DNA from: Phytophthora quininea
Taxonomy: Eukaryota; Oomycota; Peronosporomycetes; Peronosporales; Peronosporaceae
Assembly: GCA_011947345.1 (NCBI GenBank)
Contig: JAAVTG010000043.1
Coordinates: 62,001 to 126,000, forward strand
DNA: 64,000 nt
Direction of reading: 5' to 3'
Both the position numbers and the translations under genes were made by a program. Below the pieces are notes generated by a model. That model did not search any database, was not told the DNA's origin, and saw only the letters and a program-made list of their open reading frames with translations. Of this stretch, positions 46,601 to 61,600 are shown piece after piece (position 1 is the first letter of the stretch; every line of letters starts with the position of its first letter).

Positions 46601-49600
46601 CCATGTAGCTGCGCTCGCTCGAAATTGTAAGAACCAGACGTACTAACTCCCCACAGAATCTCAGTGACGTAGAATCCCCTCCTCTCTGTTGTTAAGGAAC
46701 TTCATTCTGGTACCTGTACTGGCCGTGTCACCCCATTTTCCTGCGTGCATAACCCGTATAGTGAAATGCATCTTGATAAAGCAAGTAGGGCGTTCGTGCC
46801 CGTACAGGGCATGCATGCCACGTCAGGGTGATCTGCTTCGTGGACCATGTAGCTGCGCTCGCTCGAAATTGTAAGAACCAGACGTACTAACTCCCCACAG
46901 AATCTCAGTGACGTAGAATCCCCTCCTCTCTGTTGTTAAGGAACTTCATTCTGGTACCTGTACTGGCCGTGTCACCCCATTTTCCTGCGTGCATAACCCG
47001 TATAGTGAAATGCATCTTGATAAAGCAAGTAGGGCGTTCGTGCCCGTACAGGGGCATGCATGCCACGTCAGGGTGATCTGCTTCGTGGACCATGTAGCTG
47101 CGCTCGCTCGAAATTGTAAGAACCAGACGTACTAACTCCCCACAGAATCTCAGTGACGTAGAATCCCCTCCTCTCTGTTGTTAAGGAACTTCATTCTGGT
47201 ACCTGTACTGGCCGTGTCACCCCATTTTCCTGCGTGCATAACCCGTATAGTGAAATGCATCTTGATAAAGCAAGTAGGGCGTTCGTGCCCGTACAGGGGC
47301 ATGCATGCCACGTCAGGGTGATCTGCTTCGTGGACCATGTAGCTGCGCTCGCTCGAAATTGTAAGAACCAGACGTACTAACTCCCCACAGAATCTCAGTG
47401 ACGTAGAATCCCCTCCTCTCTGTTGTTAAGGAACTTCATTCTGGTACCTGTACTGGCCGTGTCACCCCATTTTCCTGCGTGCATAACCCGTATAGTGAAA
47501 TGCATCTTGATAAAGCAAGTAGGGCGTTCGTGCCCGTACAGGGGCATGCATGCCACGTCAGGGTGATCTGCTTCGTGGACCATGTAGCTGCGCTCGCTCG
47601 AAATTGTAAGAACCAGACGTACTAACTCCCCACAGAATCTCAGTGACGTAGAATCCCCTCCTCTCTGTTGTTAAGGAACTTCATTCTGGTACCTGTACTG
47701 GCCGTGTCACCCCATTTTCCTGCGTGCATAACCCGTATAGTGAAATGCATCTTGATAAAGCAAGTAGGGCGTTCGTGCCCGTACAGGGCATGCATGCCAC
47801 GTCAGGGTGATCTGCTTCGTGGACCATGTAGCTGCGCTCGCTCGAAATTGTAAGAACCAGACGTACTAACTCCCCACAGAATCTCAGTGACGTAGAATCC
47901 CCTCCTCTCTGTTGTTAAGGAACTTCATTCTGGTACCTGTACTGGCCGTGTCACCCCATTTTCCTGCGTGCATAACCCGTATAGTGAAATGCATCTTGAT
48001 AAAGCAAGTAGGGCGTTCGTGCCCGTACAGGGGCATGCATGCCACGTCAGGGTGATCTGCTTCGTGGACCATGTAGCTGCGCTCGCTCGAAATTGTAAGA
48101 ACCAGACGTACTAACTCCCCACAGAATCTCAGTGACGTAGAATCCCCTCCTCTCTGTTGTTAAGGAACTTCATTCTGGTACCTGTACTGGCCGTGTCACC
48201 CCATTTTCCTGCGTGCATAACCCGTATAGTGAAATGCATCTTGATAAAGCAAGTAGGGCGTTCGTGCCCGTACAGGGGCATGCATGCCACGTCAGGGTGA
48301 TCTGCTTCGTGGACCATGTAGCTGCGCTCGCTCGAAATTGTAAGAACCAGACGTACTAACTCCCCACAGAATCTCAGTGACGTAGAATCCCCTCCTCTCT
48401 GTTGTTAAGGAACTTCATTCTGGTACCTGTACTGGCCGTGTCACCCCATTTTCCTGCGTGCATAACCCGTATAGTGAAATGCATCTTGATAAAGCAAGTA
48501 GGGCGTTCGTGCCCGTACAGGGGCATGCATGCCACGTCAGGGTGATCTGCTTCGTGGACCATGTAGCTGCGCTCGCTCGAAATTGTAAGAACCAGACGTA
48601 CTAACTCCCCACAGAATCTCAGTGACGTAGAATCCCCTCCTCTCTGTTGTTAAGGAACTTCATTCTGGTACCTGTACTGGCCGTGTCACCCCATTTTCCT
48701 GCGTGCATAACCCGTATAGTGAAATGCATCTTGATAAAGCAAGTAGGGCGTTCGTGCCCGTACAGGGCATGCATGCCACGTCAGGGTGATCTGCTTCGTG
48801 GACCATGTAGCTGCGCTCGCTCGAAATTGTAAGAACCAGACGTACTAACTCCCCACAGAATCTCAGTGACGTAGAATCCCCTCCTCTCTGTTGTTAAGGA
48901 ACTTCATTCTGGTACCTGTACTGGCCGTGTCACCCCATTTTCCTGCGTGCATAACCCGTATAGTGAAATGCATCTTGATAAAGCAAGTAGGGCGTTCGTG
49001 CCCGTACAGGGCATGCATGCCACGTCAGGGTGATCTGCTTCGTGGACCATGTAGCTGCGCTCGCTCGAAATTGTAAGAACCAGACGTACTAACTCCCCAC
49101 AGAATCTCAGTGACGTAGAATCCCCTCCTCTCTGTTGTTAAGGAACTTCATTCTGGTACCTGTACTGGCCGTGTCACCCCATTTTCCTGCGTGCATAACC
49201 CGTATAGTGAAATGCATCTTGATAAAGCAAGTAGGGCGTTCGTGCCCGTACAGGGGCATGCATGCCACGTCAGGGTGATCTGCTTCGTGGACCATGTAGC
49301 TGCGCTCGCTCGAAATTGTAAGAACCAGACGTACTAACTCCCCACAGAATCTCAGTGACGTAGAATCCCCTCCTCTCTGTTGTTAAGGAACTTCATTCTG
49401 GTACCTGTACTGGCCGTGTCACCCCATTTTCCTGCGTGCATAACCCGTATAGTGAAATGCATCTTGATAAAGCAAGTAGGGCGTTCGTGCCCGTACAGGG
49501 GCATGCATGCCACGTCAGGGTGATCTGCTTCGTGGACCATGTAGCTGCGCTCGCTCGAAATTGTAAGAACCAGACGTACTAACTCCCCACAGAATCTCAG

Positions 49601-52600
49601 TGACGTAGAATCCCCTCCTCTCTGTTGTTAAGGAACTTCATTCTGGTACCTGTACTGGCCGTGTCACCCCATTTTCCTGCGTGCATAACCCGTATAGTGA
49701 AATGCATCTTGATAAAGCAAGTAGGGCGTTCGTGCCCGTACAGGGGCATGCATGCCACGTCAGGGTGATCTGCTTCGTGGACCATGTAGCTGCGCTCGCT
49801 CGAAATTGTAAGAACCAGACGTACTAACTCCCCACAGAATCTCAGTGACGTAGAATCCCCTCCTCTCTGTTGTTAAGGAACTTCATTCTGGTACCTGTAC
49901 TGGCCGTGTCACCCCATTTTCCTGCGTGCATAACCCGTATAGTGAAATGCATCTTGATAAAGCAAGTAGGGCGTTCGTGCCCGTACAGGGGCATGCATGC
50001 CACGTCAGGGTGATCTGCTTCGTGGACCATGTAGCTGCGCTCGCTCGAAATTGTAAGAACCAGACGTACTAACTCCCCACAGAATCTCAGTGACGTAGAA
50101 TCCCCTCCTCTCTGTTGTTAAGGAACTTCATTCTGGTACCTGTACTGGCCGTGTCACCCCATTTTCCTGCGTGCATAACCCGTATAGTGAAATGCATCTT
50201 GATAAAGCAAGTAGGGCGTTCGTGCCCGTACAGGGGCATGCATGCCACGTCAGGGTGATCTGCTTCGTGGACCATGTAGCTGCGCTCGCTCGAAATTGTA
50301 AGAACCAGACGTACTAACTCCCCACAGAATCTCAGTGACGTAGAATCCCCTCCTCTCTGTTGTTAAGGAACTTCATTCTGGTACCTGTACTGGCCGTGTC
50401 ACCCCATTTTCCTGCGTGCATAACCCGTATAGTGAAATGCATCTTGATAAAGCAAGTAGGGCGTTCGTGCCCGTACAGGGCATGCATGCCACGTCAGGGT
50501 GATCTGCTTCGTGGACCATGTAGCTGCGCTCGCTCGAAATTGTAAGAACCAGACGTACTAACTCCCCACAGAATCTCAGTGACGTAGAATCCCCTCCTCT
50601 CTGTTGTTAAGGAACTTCATTCTGGTACCTGTACTGGCCGTGTCACCCCATTTTCCTGCGTGCATAACCCGTATAGTGAAATGCATCTTGATAAAGCAAG
50701 TAGGGCGTTCGTGCCCGTACAGGGGCATGCATGCCACGTCAGGGTGATCTGCTTCGTGGACCATGTAGCTGCGCTCGCTCGAAATTGTAAGAACCAGACG
50801 TACTAACTCCCCACAGAATCTCAGTGACGTAGAATCCCCTCCTCTCTGTTGTTAAGGAACTTCATTCTGGTACCTGTACTGGCCGTGTCACCCCATTTTC
50901 CTGCGTGCATAACCCGTATAGTGAAATGCATCTTGATAAAGCAAGTAGGGCGTTCGTGCCCGTACAGGGGCATGCATGCCACGTCAGGGTGATCTGCTTC
51001 GTGGACCATGTAGCTGCGCTCGCTCGAAATTGTAAGAACCAGACGTACTAACTCCCCACAGAATCTCAGTGACGTAGAATCCCCTCCTCTCTGTTGTTAA
51101 GGAACTTCATTCTGGTACCTGTACTGGCCGTGTCACCCCATTTTCCTGCGTGCATAACCCGTATAGTGAAATGCATCTTGATAAAGCAAGTAGGGCGTTC
51201 GTGCCCGTACAGGGGCATGCATGCCACGTCAGGGTGATCTGCTTCGTGGACCATGTAGCTGCGCTCGCTCGAAATTGTAAGAACCAGACGTACTAACTCC
51301 CCACAGAATCTCAGTGACGTAGAATCCCCTCCTCTCTGTTGTTAAGGAACTTCATTCTGGTACCTGTACTGGCCGTGTCACCCCATTTTCCTGCGTGCAT
51401 AACCCGTATAGTGAAATGCATCTTGATAAAGCAAGTAGGGCGTTCGTGCCCGTACAGGGGCATGCATGCCACGTCAGGGTGATCTGCTTCGTGGACCATG
51501 TAGCTGCGCTCGCTCGAAATTGTAAGAACCAGACGTACTAACTCCCCACAGAATCTCAGTGACGTAGAATCCCCTCCTCTCTGTTGTTAAGGAACTTCAT
51601 TCTGGTACCTGTACTGGCCGTGTCACCCCATTTTCCTGCGTGCATAACCCGTATAGTGAAATGCATCTTGATAAAGCAAGTAGGGCGTTCGTGCCCGTAC
51701 AGGGCATGCATGCCACGTCAGGGTGATCTGCTTCGTGGACCATGTAGCTGCGCTCGCTCGAAATTGTAAGAACCAGACGTACTAACTCCCCACAGAATCT
51801 CAGTGACGTAGAATCCCCTCCTCTCTGTTGTTAAGGAACTTCATTCTGGTACCTGTACTGGCCGTGTCACCCCATTTTCCTGCGTGCATAACCCGTATAG
51901 TGAAATGCATCTTGATAAAGCAAGTAGGGCGTTCGTGCCCGTACAGGGCATGCATGCCACGTCAGGGTGATCTGCTTCGTGGACCATGTAGCTGCGCTCG
52001 CTCGAAATTGTAAGAACCAGACGTACTAACTCCCCACAGAATCTCAGTGACGTAGAATCCCCTCCTCTCTGTTGTTAAGGAACTTCATTCTGGTACCTGT
52101 ACTGGCCGTGTCACCCCATTTTCCTGCGTGCATAACCCGTATAGTGAAATGCATCTTGATAAAGCAAGTAGGGCGTTCGTGCCCGTACAGGGGCATGCAT
52201 GCCACGTCAGGGTGATCTGCTTCGTGGACCATGTAGCTGCGCTCGCTCGAAATTGTAAGAACCAGACGTACTAACTCCCCACAGAATCTCAGTGACGTAG
52301 AATCCCCTCCTCTCTGTTGTTAAGGAACTTCATTCTGGTACCTGTACTGGCCGTGTCACCCCATTTTCCTGCGTGCATAACCCGTATAGTGAAATGCATC
52401 TTGATAAAGCAAGTAGGGCGTTCGTGCCCGTACAGGGGCATGCATGCCACGTCAGGGTGATCTGCTTCGTGGACCATGTAGCTGCGCTCGCTCGAAATTG
52501 TAAGAACCAGACGTACTAACTCCCCACAGAATCTCAGTGACGTAGAATCCCCTCCTCTCTGTTGTTAAGGAACTTCATTCTGGTACCTGTACTGGCCGTG

Positions 52601-55600
52601 TCACCCCATTTTCCTGCGTGCATAACCCGTATAGTGAAATGCATCTTGATAAAGCAAGTAGGGCGTTCGTGCCCGTACAGGGCATGCATGCCACGTCAGG
52701 GTGATCTGCTTCGTGGACCATGTAGCTGCGCTCGCTCGAAATTGTAAGAACCAGACGTACTAACTCCCCACAGAATCTCAGTGACGTAGAATCCCCTCCT
52801 CTCTGTTGTTAAGGAACTTCATTCTGGTACCTGTACTGGCCGTGTCACCCCATTTTCCTGCGTGCATAACCCGTATAGTGAAATGCATCTTGATAAAGCA
52901 AGTAGGGCGTTCGTGCCCGTACAGGGCATGCATGCCACGTCAGGGTGATCTGCTTCGTGGACCATGTAGCTGCGCTCGCTCGAAATTGTAAGAACCAGAC
53001 GTACTAACTCCCCACAGAATCTCAGTGACGTAGAATCCCCTCCTCTCTGTTGTTAAGGAACTTCATTCTGGTACCTGTACTGGCCGTGTCACCCCATTTT
53101 CCTGCGTGCATAACCCGTATAGTGAAATGCATCTTGATAAAGCAAGTAGGGCGTTCGTGCCCGTACAGGGGCATGCATGCCACGTCAGGGTGATCTGCTT
53201 CGTGGACCATGTAGCTGCGCTCGCTCGAAATTGTAAGAACCAGACGTACTAACTCCCCACAGAATCTCAGTGACGTAGAATCCCCTCCTCTCTGTTGTTA
53301 AGGAACTTCATTCTGGTACCTGTACTGGCCGTGTCACCCCATTTTCCTGCGTGCATAACCCGTATAGTGAAATGCATCTTGATAAAGCAAGTAGGGCGTT
53401 CGTGCCCGTACAGGGGCATGCATGCCACGTCAGGGTGATCTGCTTCGTGGACCATGTAGCTGCGCTCGCTCGAAATTGTAAGAACCAGACGTACTAACTC
53501 CCCACAGAATCTCAGTGACGTAGAATCCCCTCCTCTCTGTTGTTAAGGAACTTCATTCTGGTACCTGTACTGGCCGTGTCACCCCATTTTCCTGCGTGCA
53601 TAACCCGTATAGTGAAATGCATCTTGATAAAGCAAGTAGGGCGTTCGTGCCCGTACAGGGGCATGCATGCCACGTCAGGGTGATCTGCTTCGTGGACCAT
53701 GTAGCTGCGCTCGCTCGAAATTGTAAGAACCAGACGTACTAACTCCCCACAGAATCTCAGTGACGTAGAATCCCCTCCTCTCTGTTGTTAAGGAACTTCA
53801 TTCTGGTACCTGTACTGGCCGTGTCACCCCATTTTCCTGCGTGCATAACCCGTATAGTGAAATGCATCTTGATAAAGCAAGTAGGGCGTTCGTGCCCGTA
53901 CAGGGGCATGCATGCCACGTCAGGGTGATCTGCTTCGTGGACCATGTAGCTGCGCTCGCTCGAAATTGTAAGAACCAGACGTACTAACTCCCCACAGAAT
54001 CTCAGTGACGTAGAATCCCCTCCTCTCTGTTGTTAAGGAACTTCATTCTGGTACCTGTACTGGCCGTGTCACCCCATTTTCCTGCGTGCATAACCCGTAT
54101 AGTGAAATGCATCTTGATAAAGCAAGTAGGGCGTTCGTGCCCGTACAGGGGCATGCATGCCACGTCAGGGTGATCTGCTTCGTGGACCATGTAGCTGCGC
54201 TCGCTCGAAATTGTAAGAACCAGACGTACTAACTCCCCACAGAATCTCAGTGACGTAGAATCCCCTCCTCTCTGTTGTTAAGGAACTTCATTCTGGTACC
54301 TGTACTGGCCGTGTCACCCCATTTTCCTGCGTGCATAACCCGTATAGTGAAATGCATCTTGATAAAGCAAGTAGGGCGTTCGTGCCCGTACAGGGGCATG
54401 CATGCCACGTCAGGGTGATCTGCTTCGTGGACCATGTAGCTGCGCTCGCTCGAAATTGTAAGAACCAGACGTACTAACTCCCCACAGAATCTCAGTGACG
54501 TAGAATCCCCTCCTCTCTGTTGTTAAGGAACTTCATTCTGGTACCTGTACTGGCCGTGTCACCCCATTTTCCTGCGTGCATAACCCGTATAGTGAAATGC
54601 ATCTTGATAAAGCAAGTAGGGCGTTCGTGCCCGTACAGGGGCATGCATGCCACGTCAGGGTGATCTGCTTCGTGGACCATGTAGCTGCGCTCGCTCGAAA
54701 TTGTAAGAACCAGACGTACTAACTCCCCACAGAATCTCAGTGACGTAGAATCCCCTCCTCTCTGTTGTTAAGGAACTTCATTCTGGTACCTGTACTGGCC
54801 GTGTCACCCCATTTTCCTGCGTGCATAACCCGTATAGTGAAATGCATCTTGATAAAGCAAGTAGGGCGTTCGTGCCCGTACAGGGCATGCATGCCACGTC
54901 AGGGTGATCTGCTTCGTGGACCATGTAGCTGCGCTCGCTCGAAATTGTAAGAACCAGACGTACTAACTCCCCACAGAATCTCAGTGACGTAGAATCCCCT
55001 CCTCTCTGTTGTTAAGGAACTTCATTCTGGTACCTGTACTGGCCGTGTCACCCCATTTTCCTGCGTGCATAACCCGTATAGTGAAATGCATCTTGATAAA
55101 GCAAGTAGGGCGTTCGTGCCCGTACAGGGCATGCATGCCACGTCAGGGTGATCTGCTTCGTGGACCATGTAGCTGCGCTCGCTCGAAATTGTAAGAACCA
55201 GACGTACTAACTCCCCACAGAATCTCAGTGACGTAGAATCCCCTCCTCTCTGTTGTTAAGGAACTTCATTCTGGTACCTGTACTGGCCGTGTCACCCCAT
55301 TTTCCTGCGTGCATAACCCGTATAGTGAAATGCATCTTGATAAAGCAAGTAGGGCGTTCGTGCCCGTACAGGGGCATGCATGCCACGTCAGGGTGATCTG
55401 CTTCGTGGACCATGTAGCTGCGCTCGCTCGAAATTGTAAGAACCAGACGTACTAACTCCCCACAGAATCTCAGTGACGTAGAATCCCCTCCTCTCTGTTG
55501 TTAAGGAACTTCATTCTGGTACCTGTACTGGCCGTGTCACCCCATTTTCCTGCGTGCATAACCCGTATAGTGAAATGCATCTTGATAAAGCAAGTAGGGC

Positions 55601-58600
55601 GTTCGTGCCCGTACAGGGGCATGCATGCCACGTCAGGGTGATCTGCTTCGTGGACCATGTAGCTGCGCTCGCTCGAAATTGTAAGAACCAGACGTACTAA
55701 CTCCCCACAGAATCTCAGTGACGTAGAATCCCCTCCTCTCTGTTGTTAAGGAACTTCATTCTGGTACCTGTACTGGCCGTGTCACCCCATTTTCCTGCGT
55801 GCATAACCCGTATAGTGAAATGCATCTTGATAAAGCAAGTAGGGCGTTCGTGCCCGTACAGGGGCATGCATGCCACGTCAGGGTGATCTGCTTCGTGGAC
55901 CATGTAGCTGCGCTCGCTCGAAATTGTAAGAACCAGACGTACTAACTCCCCACAGAATCTCAGTGACGTAGAATCCCCTCCTCTCTGTTGTTAAGGAACT
56001 TCATTCTGGTACCTGTACTGGCCGTGTCACCCCATTTTCCTGCGTGCATAACCCGTATAGTGAAATGCATCTTGATAAAGCAAGTAGGGCGTTCGTGCCC
56101 GTACAGGGGCATGCATGCCACGTCAGGGTGATCTGCTTCGTGGACCATGTAGCTGCGCTCGCTCGAAATTGTAAGAACCAGACGTACTAACTCCCCACAG
56201 AATCTCAGTGACGTAGAATCCCCTCCTCTCTGTTGTTAAGGAACTTCATTCTGGTACCTGTACTGGCCGTGTCACCCCATTTTCCTGCGTGCATAACCCG
56301 TATAGTGAAATGCATCTTGATAAAGCAAGTAGGGCGTTCGTGCCCGTACAGGGGCATGCATGCCACGTCAGGGTGATCTGCTTCGTGGACCATGTAGCTG
56401 CGCTCGCTCGAAATTGTAAGAACCAGACGTACTAACTCCCCACAGAATCTCAGTGACGTAGAATCCCCTCCTCTCTGTTGTTAAGGAACTTCATTCTGGT
56501 ACCTGTACTGGCCGTGTCACCCCATTTTCCTGCGTGCATAACCCGTATAGTGAAATGCATCTTGATAAAGCAAGTAGGGCGTTCGTGCCCGTACAGGGGC
56601 ATGCATGCCACGTCAGGGTGATCTGCTTCGTGGACCATGTAGCTGCGCTCGCTCGAAATTGTAAGAACCAGACGTACTAACTCCCCACAGAATCTCAGTG
56701 ACGTAGAATCCCCTCCTCTCTGTTGTTAAGGAACTTCATTCTGGTACCTGTACTGGCCGTGTCACCCCATTTTCCTGCGTGCATAACCCGTATAGTGAAA
56801 TGCATCTTGATAAAGCAAGTAGGGCGTTCGTGCCCGTACAGGGGCATGCATGCCACGTCAGGGTGATCTGCTTCGTGGACCATGTAGCTGCGCTCGCTCG
56901 AAATTGTAAGAACCAGACGTACTAACTCCCCACAGAATCTCAGTGACGTAGAATCCCCTCCTCTCTGTTGTTAAGGAACTTCATTCTGGTACCTGTACTG
57001 GCCGTGTCACCCCATTTTCCTGCGTGCATAACCCGTATAGTGAAATGCATCTTGATAAAGCAAGTAGGGCGTTCGTGCCCGTACAGGGGCATGCATGCCA
57101 CGTCAGGGTGATCTGCTTCGTGGACCATGTAGCTGCGCTCGCTCGAAATTGTAAGAACCAGACGTACTAACTCCCCACAGAATCTCAGTGACGTAGAATC
57201 CCCTCCTCTCTGTTGTTAAGGAACTTCATTCTGGTACCTGTACTGGCCGTGTCACCCCATTTTCCTGCGTGCATAACCCGTATAGTGAAATGCATCTTGA
57301 TAAAGCAAGTAGGGCGTTCGTGCCCGTACAGGGGCATGCATGCCACGTCAGGGTGATCTGCTTCGTGGACCATGTAGCTGCGCTCGCTCGAAATTGTAAG
57401 AACCAGACGTACTAACTCCCCACAGAATCTCAGTGACGTAGAATCCCCTCCTCTCTGTTGTTAAGGAACTTCATTCTGGTACCTGTACTGGCCGTGTCAC
57501 CCCATTTTCCTGCGTGCATAACCCGTATAGTGAAATGCATCTTGATAAAGCAAGTAGGGCGTTCGTGCCCGTACAGGGCATGCATGCCACGTCAGGGTGA
57601 TCTGCTTCGTGGACCATGTAGCTGCGCTCGCTCGAAATTGTAAGAACCAGACGTACTAACTCCCCACAGAATCTCAGTGACGTAGAATCCCCTCCTCTCT
57701 GTTGTTAAGGAACTTCATTCTGGTACCTGTACTGGCCGTGTCACCCCATTTTCCTGCGTGCATAACCCGTATAGTGAAATGCATCTTGATAAAGCAAGTA
57801 GGGCGTTCGTGCCCGTACAGGGGCATGCATGCCACGTCAGGGTGATCTGCTTCGTGGACCATGTAGCTGCGCTCGCTCGAAATTGTAAGAACCAGACGTA
57901 CTAACTCCCCACAGAATCTCAGTGACGTAGAATCCCCTCTCTGTTGTTAAGGAACTTCATTCTGGTACCTGTACTGGCCGTGTCACCCCATTTTCCTGCG
58001 TGCATAACCCGTATAGTGAAATGCATCTTGATAAAGCAAGTAGGGCGTTCGTGCCCGTACAGGGGCATGCATGCCACGTCAGGGTGATCTGCTTCGTGGA
58101 CCATGTAGCTGCGCTCGCTCGAAATTGTAAGAACCAGACGTACTAACTCCCCACAGAATCTCAGTGACGTAGAATCCCCTCCTCTCTGTTGTTAAGGAAC
58201 TTCATTCTGGTACCTGTACTGGCCGTGTCACCCCATTTTCCTGCGTGCATAACCCGTATAGTGAAATGCATCTTGATAAAGCAAGTAGGGCGTTCGTGCC
58301 CGTACAGGGGCATGCATGCCACGTCAGGGTGATCTGCTTCGTGGACCATGTAGCTGCGCTCGCTCGAAATTGTAAGAACCAGACGTACTAACTCCCCACA
58401 GAATCTCAGTGACGTAGAATCCCCTCCTCTCTGTTGTTAAGGAACTTCATTCTGGTACCTGTACTGGCCGTGTCACCCCATTTTCCTGCGTGCATAACCC
58501 GTATAGTGAAATGCATCTTGATAAAGCAAGTAGGGCGTTCGTGCCCGTACAGGGGCATGCATGCCACGTCAGGGTGATCTGCTTCGTGGACCATGTAGCT

Positions 58601-61600
58601 GCGCTCGCTCGAAATTGTAAGAACCAGACGTACTAACTCCCCCACAGAATCTCAGTGACGTAGAATCCCCTCCTCTCTGTTGTTAAGGAACTTCATTCTG
58701 GTACCTGTACTGGCCGTGTCACCCCATTTTCCTGCGTGCATAACCCGTATAGTGAAATGCATCTTGATAAAGCAAGTAGGGCGTTCGTGCCCGTACAGGG
58801 GCATGCATGCCACGTCAGGGTGATCTGCTTCGTGGACCATGTAGCTGCGCTCGCTCGAAATTGTAAGAACCAGACGTACTAACTCCCCACAGAATCTCAG
58901 TGACGTAGAATCCCCTCCTCTCTGTTGTTAAGGAACTTCATTCTGGTACCTGTACTGGCCGTGTCACCCCATTTTCCTGCGTGCATAACCCGTATAGTGA
59001 AATGCATCTTGATAAAGCAAGTAGGGCGTTCGTGCCCGTACAGGGGCATGCATGCCACGTCAGGGTGATCTGCTTCGTGGACCATGTAGCTGCGCTCGCT
59101 CGAAATTGTAAGAACCAGACGTACTAACTCCCCACAGAATCTCAGTGACGTAGAATCCCCTCCTCTCTGTTGTTAAGGAACTTCATTCTGGTACCTGTAC
59201 TGGCCGTGTCACCCCATTTTCCTGCGTGCATAACCCGTATAGTGAAATGCATCTTGATAAAGCAAGTAGGGCGTTCGTGCCCGTACAGGGGCATGCATGC
59301 CACGTCAGGGTGATCTGCTTCGTGGACCATGTAGCTGCGCTCGCTCGAAATTGTAAGAACCAGACGTACTAACTCCCCACAGAATCTCAGTGACGTAGAA
59401 TCCCCTCCTCTCTGTTGTTAAGGAACTTCATTCTGGTACCTGTACTGGCCGTGTCACCCCATTTTCCTGCGTGCATAACCCGTATAGTGAAATGCATCTT
59501 GATAAAGCAAGTAGGGCGTTCGTGCCCGTACAGGGGCATGCATGCCACGTCAGGGTGATCTGCTTCGTGGACCATGTAGCTGCGCTCGCTCGAAATTGTA
59601 AGAACCAGACGTACTAACTCCCCACAGAATCTCAGTGACGTAGAATCCCCTCCTCTCTGTTGTTAAGGAACTTCATTCTGGTACCTGTACTGGCCGTGTC
59701 ACCCCATTTTCCTGCGTGCATAACCCGTATAGTGAAATGCATCTTGATAAAGCAAGTAGGGCGTTCGTGCCCGTACAGGGCATGCATGCCACGTCAGGGT
59801 GATCTGCTTCGTGGACCATGTAGCTGCGCTCGCTCGAAATTGTAAGAACCAGACGTACTAACTCCCCACAGAATCTCAGTGACGTAGAATCCTCCTCTCT
59901 GTTGTTAAGGAACTTCATTCTGGTACCTGTACTGGCCGTGTCACCCCATTTTCCTGCGTGCATAACCCGTATAGTGAAATGCATCTTGATAAAGCAAGTA
60001 GGGCGTTCGTGCCCGTACAGGGGCATGCATGCCACGTCAGGGTGATCTGCTTCGTGGACCATGTAGCTGCGCTCGCTCGAAATTGTAAGAACCAGACGTA
60101 CTAACTCCCCACAGAATCTCAGTGACGTAGAATCCTCCTCTCTGTTGTTAAGGAACTTCATTCTGGTACCTGTACTGGCCGTGTCACCCCATTTTCCTGC
60201 GTGCATAACCCGTATAGTGAAATGCATCTTGATAAAGCAAGTAGGGCGTTCGTGCCCGTACAGGGGCATGCATGCCACGTCAGGGTGATCTGCTTCGTGG
60301 ACCATGTAGCTGCGCTCGCTCGAAATTGTAAGAACCAGACGTACTAACTCCCCACAGAATCTCAGTGACGTAGAATCCCCTCCTCTCTGTTGTTAAGGAA
60401 CTTCATTCTGGTACCTGTACTGGCCGTGTCACCCCATTTTCCTGCGTGCATAACCCGTATAGTGAAATGCATCTTGATAAAGCAAGTAGGGCGTTCGTGC
60501 CCGTACAGGGGCATGCATGCCACGTCAGGGTGATCTGCTTCGTGGACCATGTAGCTGCGCTCGCTCGAAATTGTAAGAACCAGACGTACTAACTCCCCAC
60601 AGAATCTCAGTGACGTAGAATCCCCTCCTCTCTGTTGCTAAGGAACTTCATTCTGGTACCTGTACTGGCCGTGTCACCCCATTTTCCTGCGTGCATAACC
60701 CGTATAGTGAAATGCATCTTGATAAAGCAAGTAGGGCGTTCGTGCCCGTACAGGGCATGCATGCCACGTCAGGGTGATCTGCTTCGTGGACCATGTAGCT
60801 GCGCTCGCTCGAAATTGTAAGAACCAGACGTACTAACTCCCCACAGAATCTCAGTGACGTAGAATCCCCTCCTCTCTGTTGTTAAGGAACTTCATTCTGG
60901 TACCTGTACTGGCCGTGTCACCCCATTTTCCTGCGTGCATAACCCGTATAGTGAAATGCATCTTGATAAAGCAAGTAGGGCGTTCGTGCCCGTACAGGGG
61001 CATGCATGCCACGTCAGGGTGATCTGCTTCGTGGACCATGTAGCTGCGCTCGCTCGAAATTGTAAGAACCAGACGTACTAACTCCCCACAGAATCTCAGT
61101 GACGTAGAATCCCCTCCTCTCTGTTGTTAAGGAACTTCATTCTGGTACCTGTACTGGCCGTGTCACCCCATTTTCCTGCGTGCATAACCCGTATAGTGAA
61201 ATGCATCTTGATAAAGCAAGTAGGGCGTTCGTGCCCGTACAGGGGCATGCATGCCACGTCAGGGTGATCTGCTTCGTGGACCATGTAGCTGCGCTCGCTC
61301 GAAATTGTAAGAACCAGACGTACTAACTCCCCACAGAATCTCAGTGACGTAGAATCCCCTCCTCTCTGTTGTTAAGGAACTTCATTCTGGTACCTGTACT
61401 GGCCGTGTCACCCCATTTTCCTGCGTGCATAACCCGTATAGTGAAATGCATCTTGATAAAGCAAGTAGGGCGTTCGTGCCCGTACAGGGGCATGCATGCC
61501 ACGTCAGGGTGATCTGCTTCGTGGACCATGTAGCCGCGCTCGCTCGAAATTGTAAGAACCAGACGTACTAACTCCCCACAGAATCTCAGTGACGTAGAAT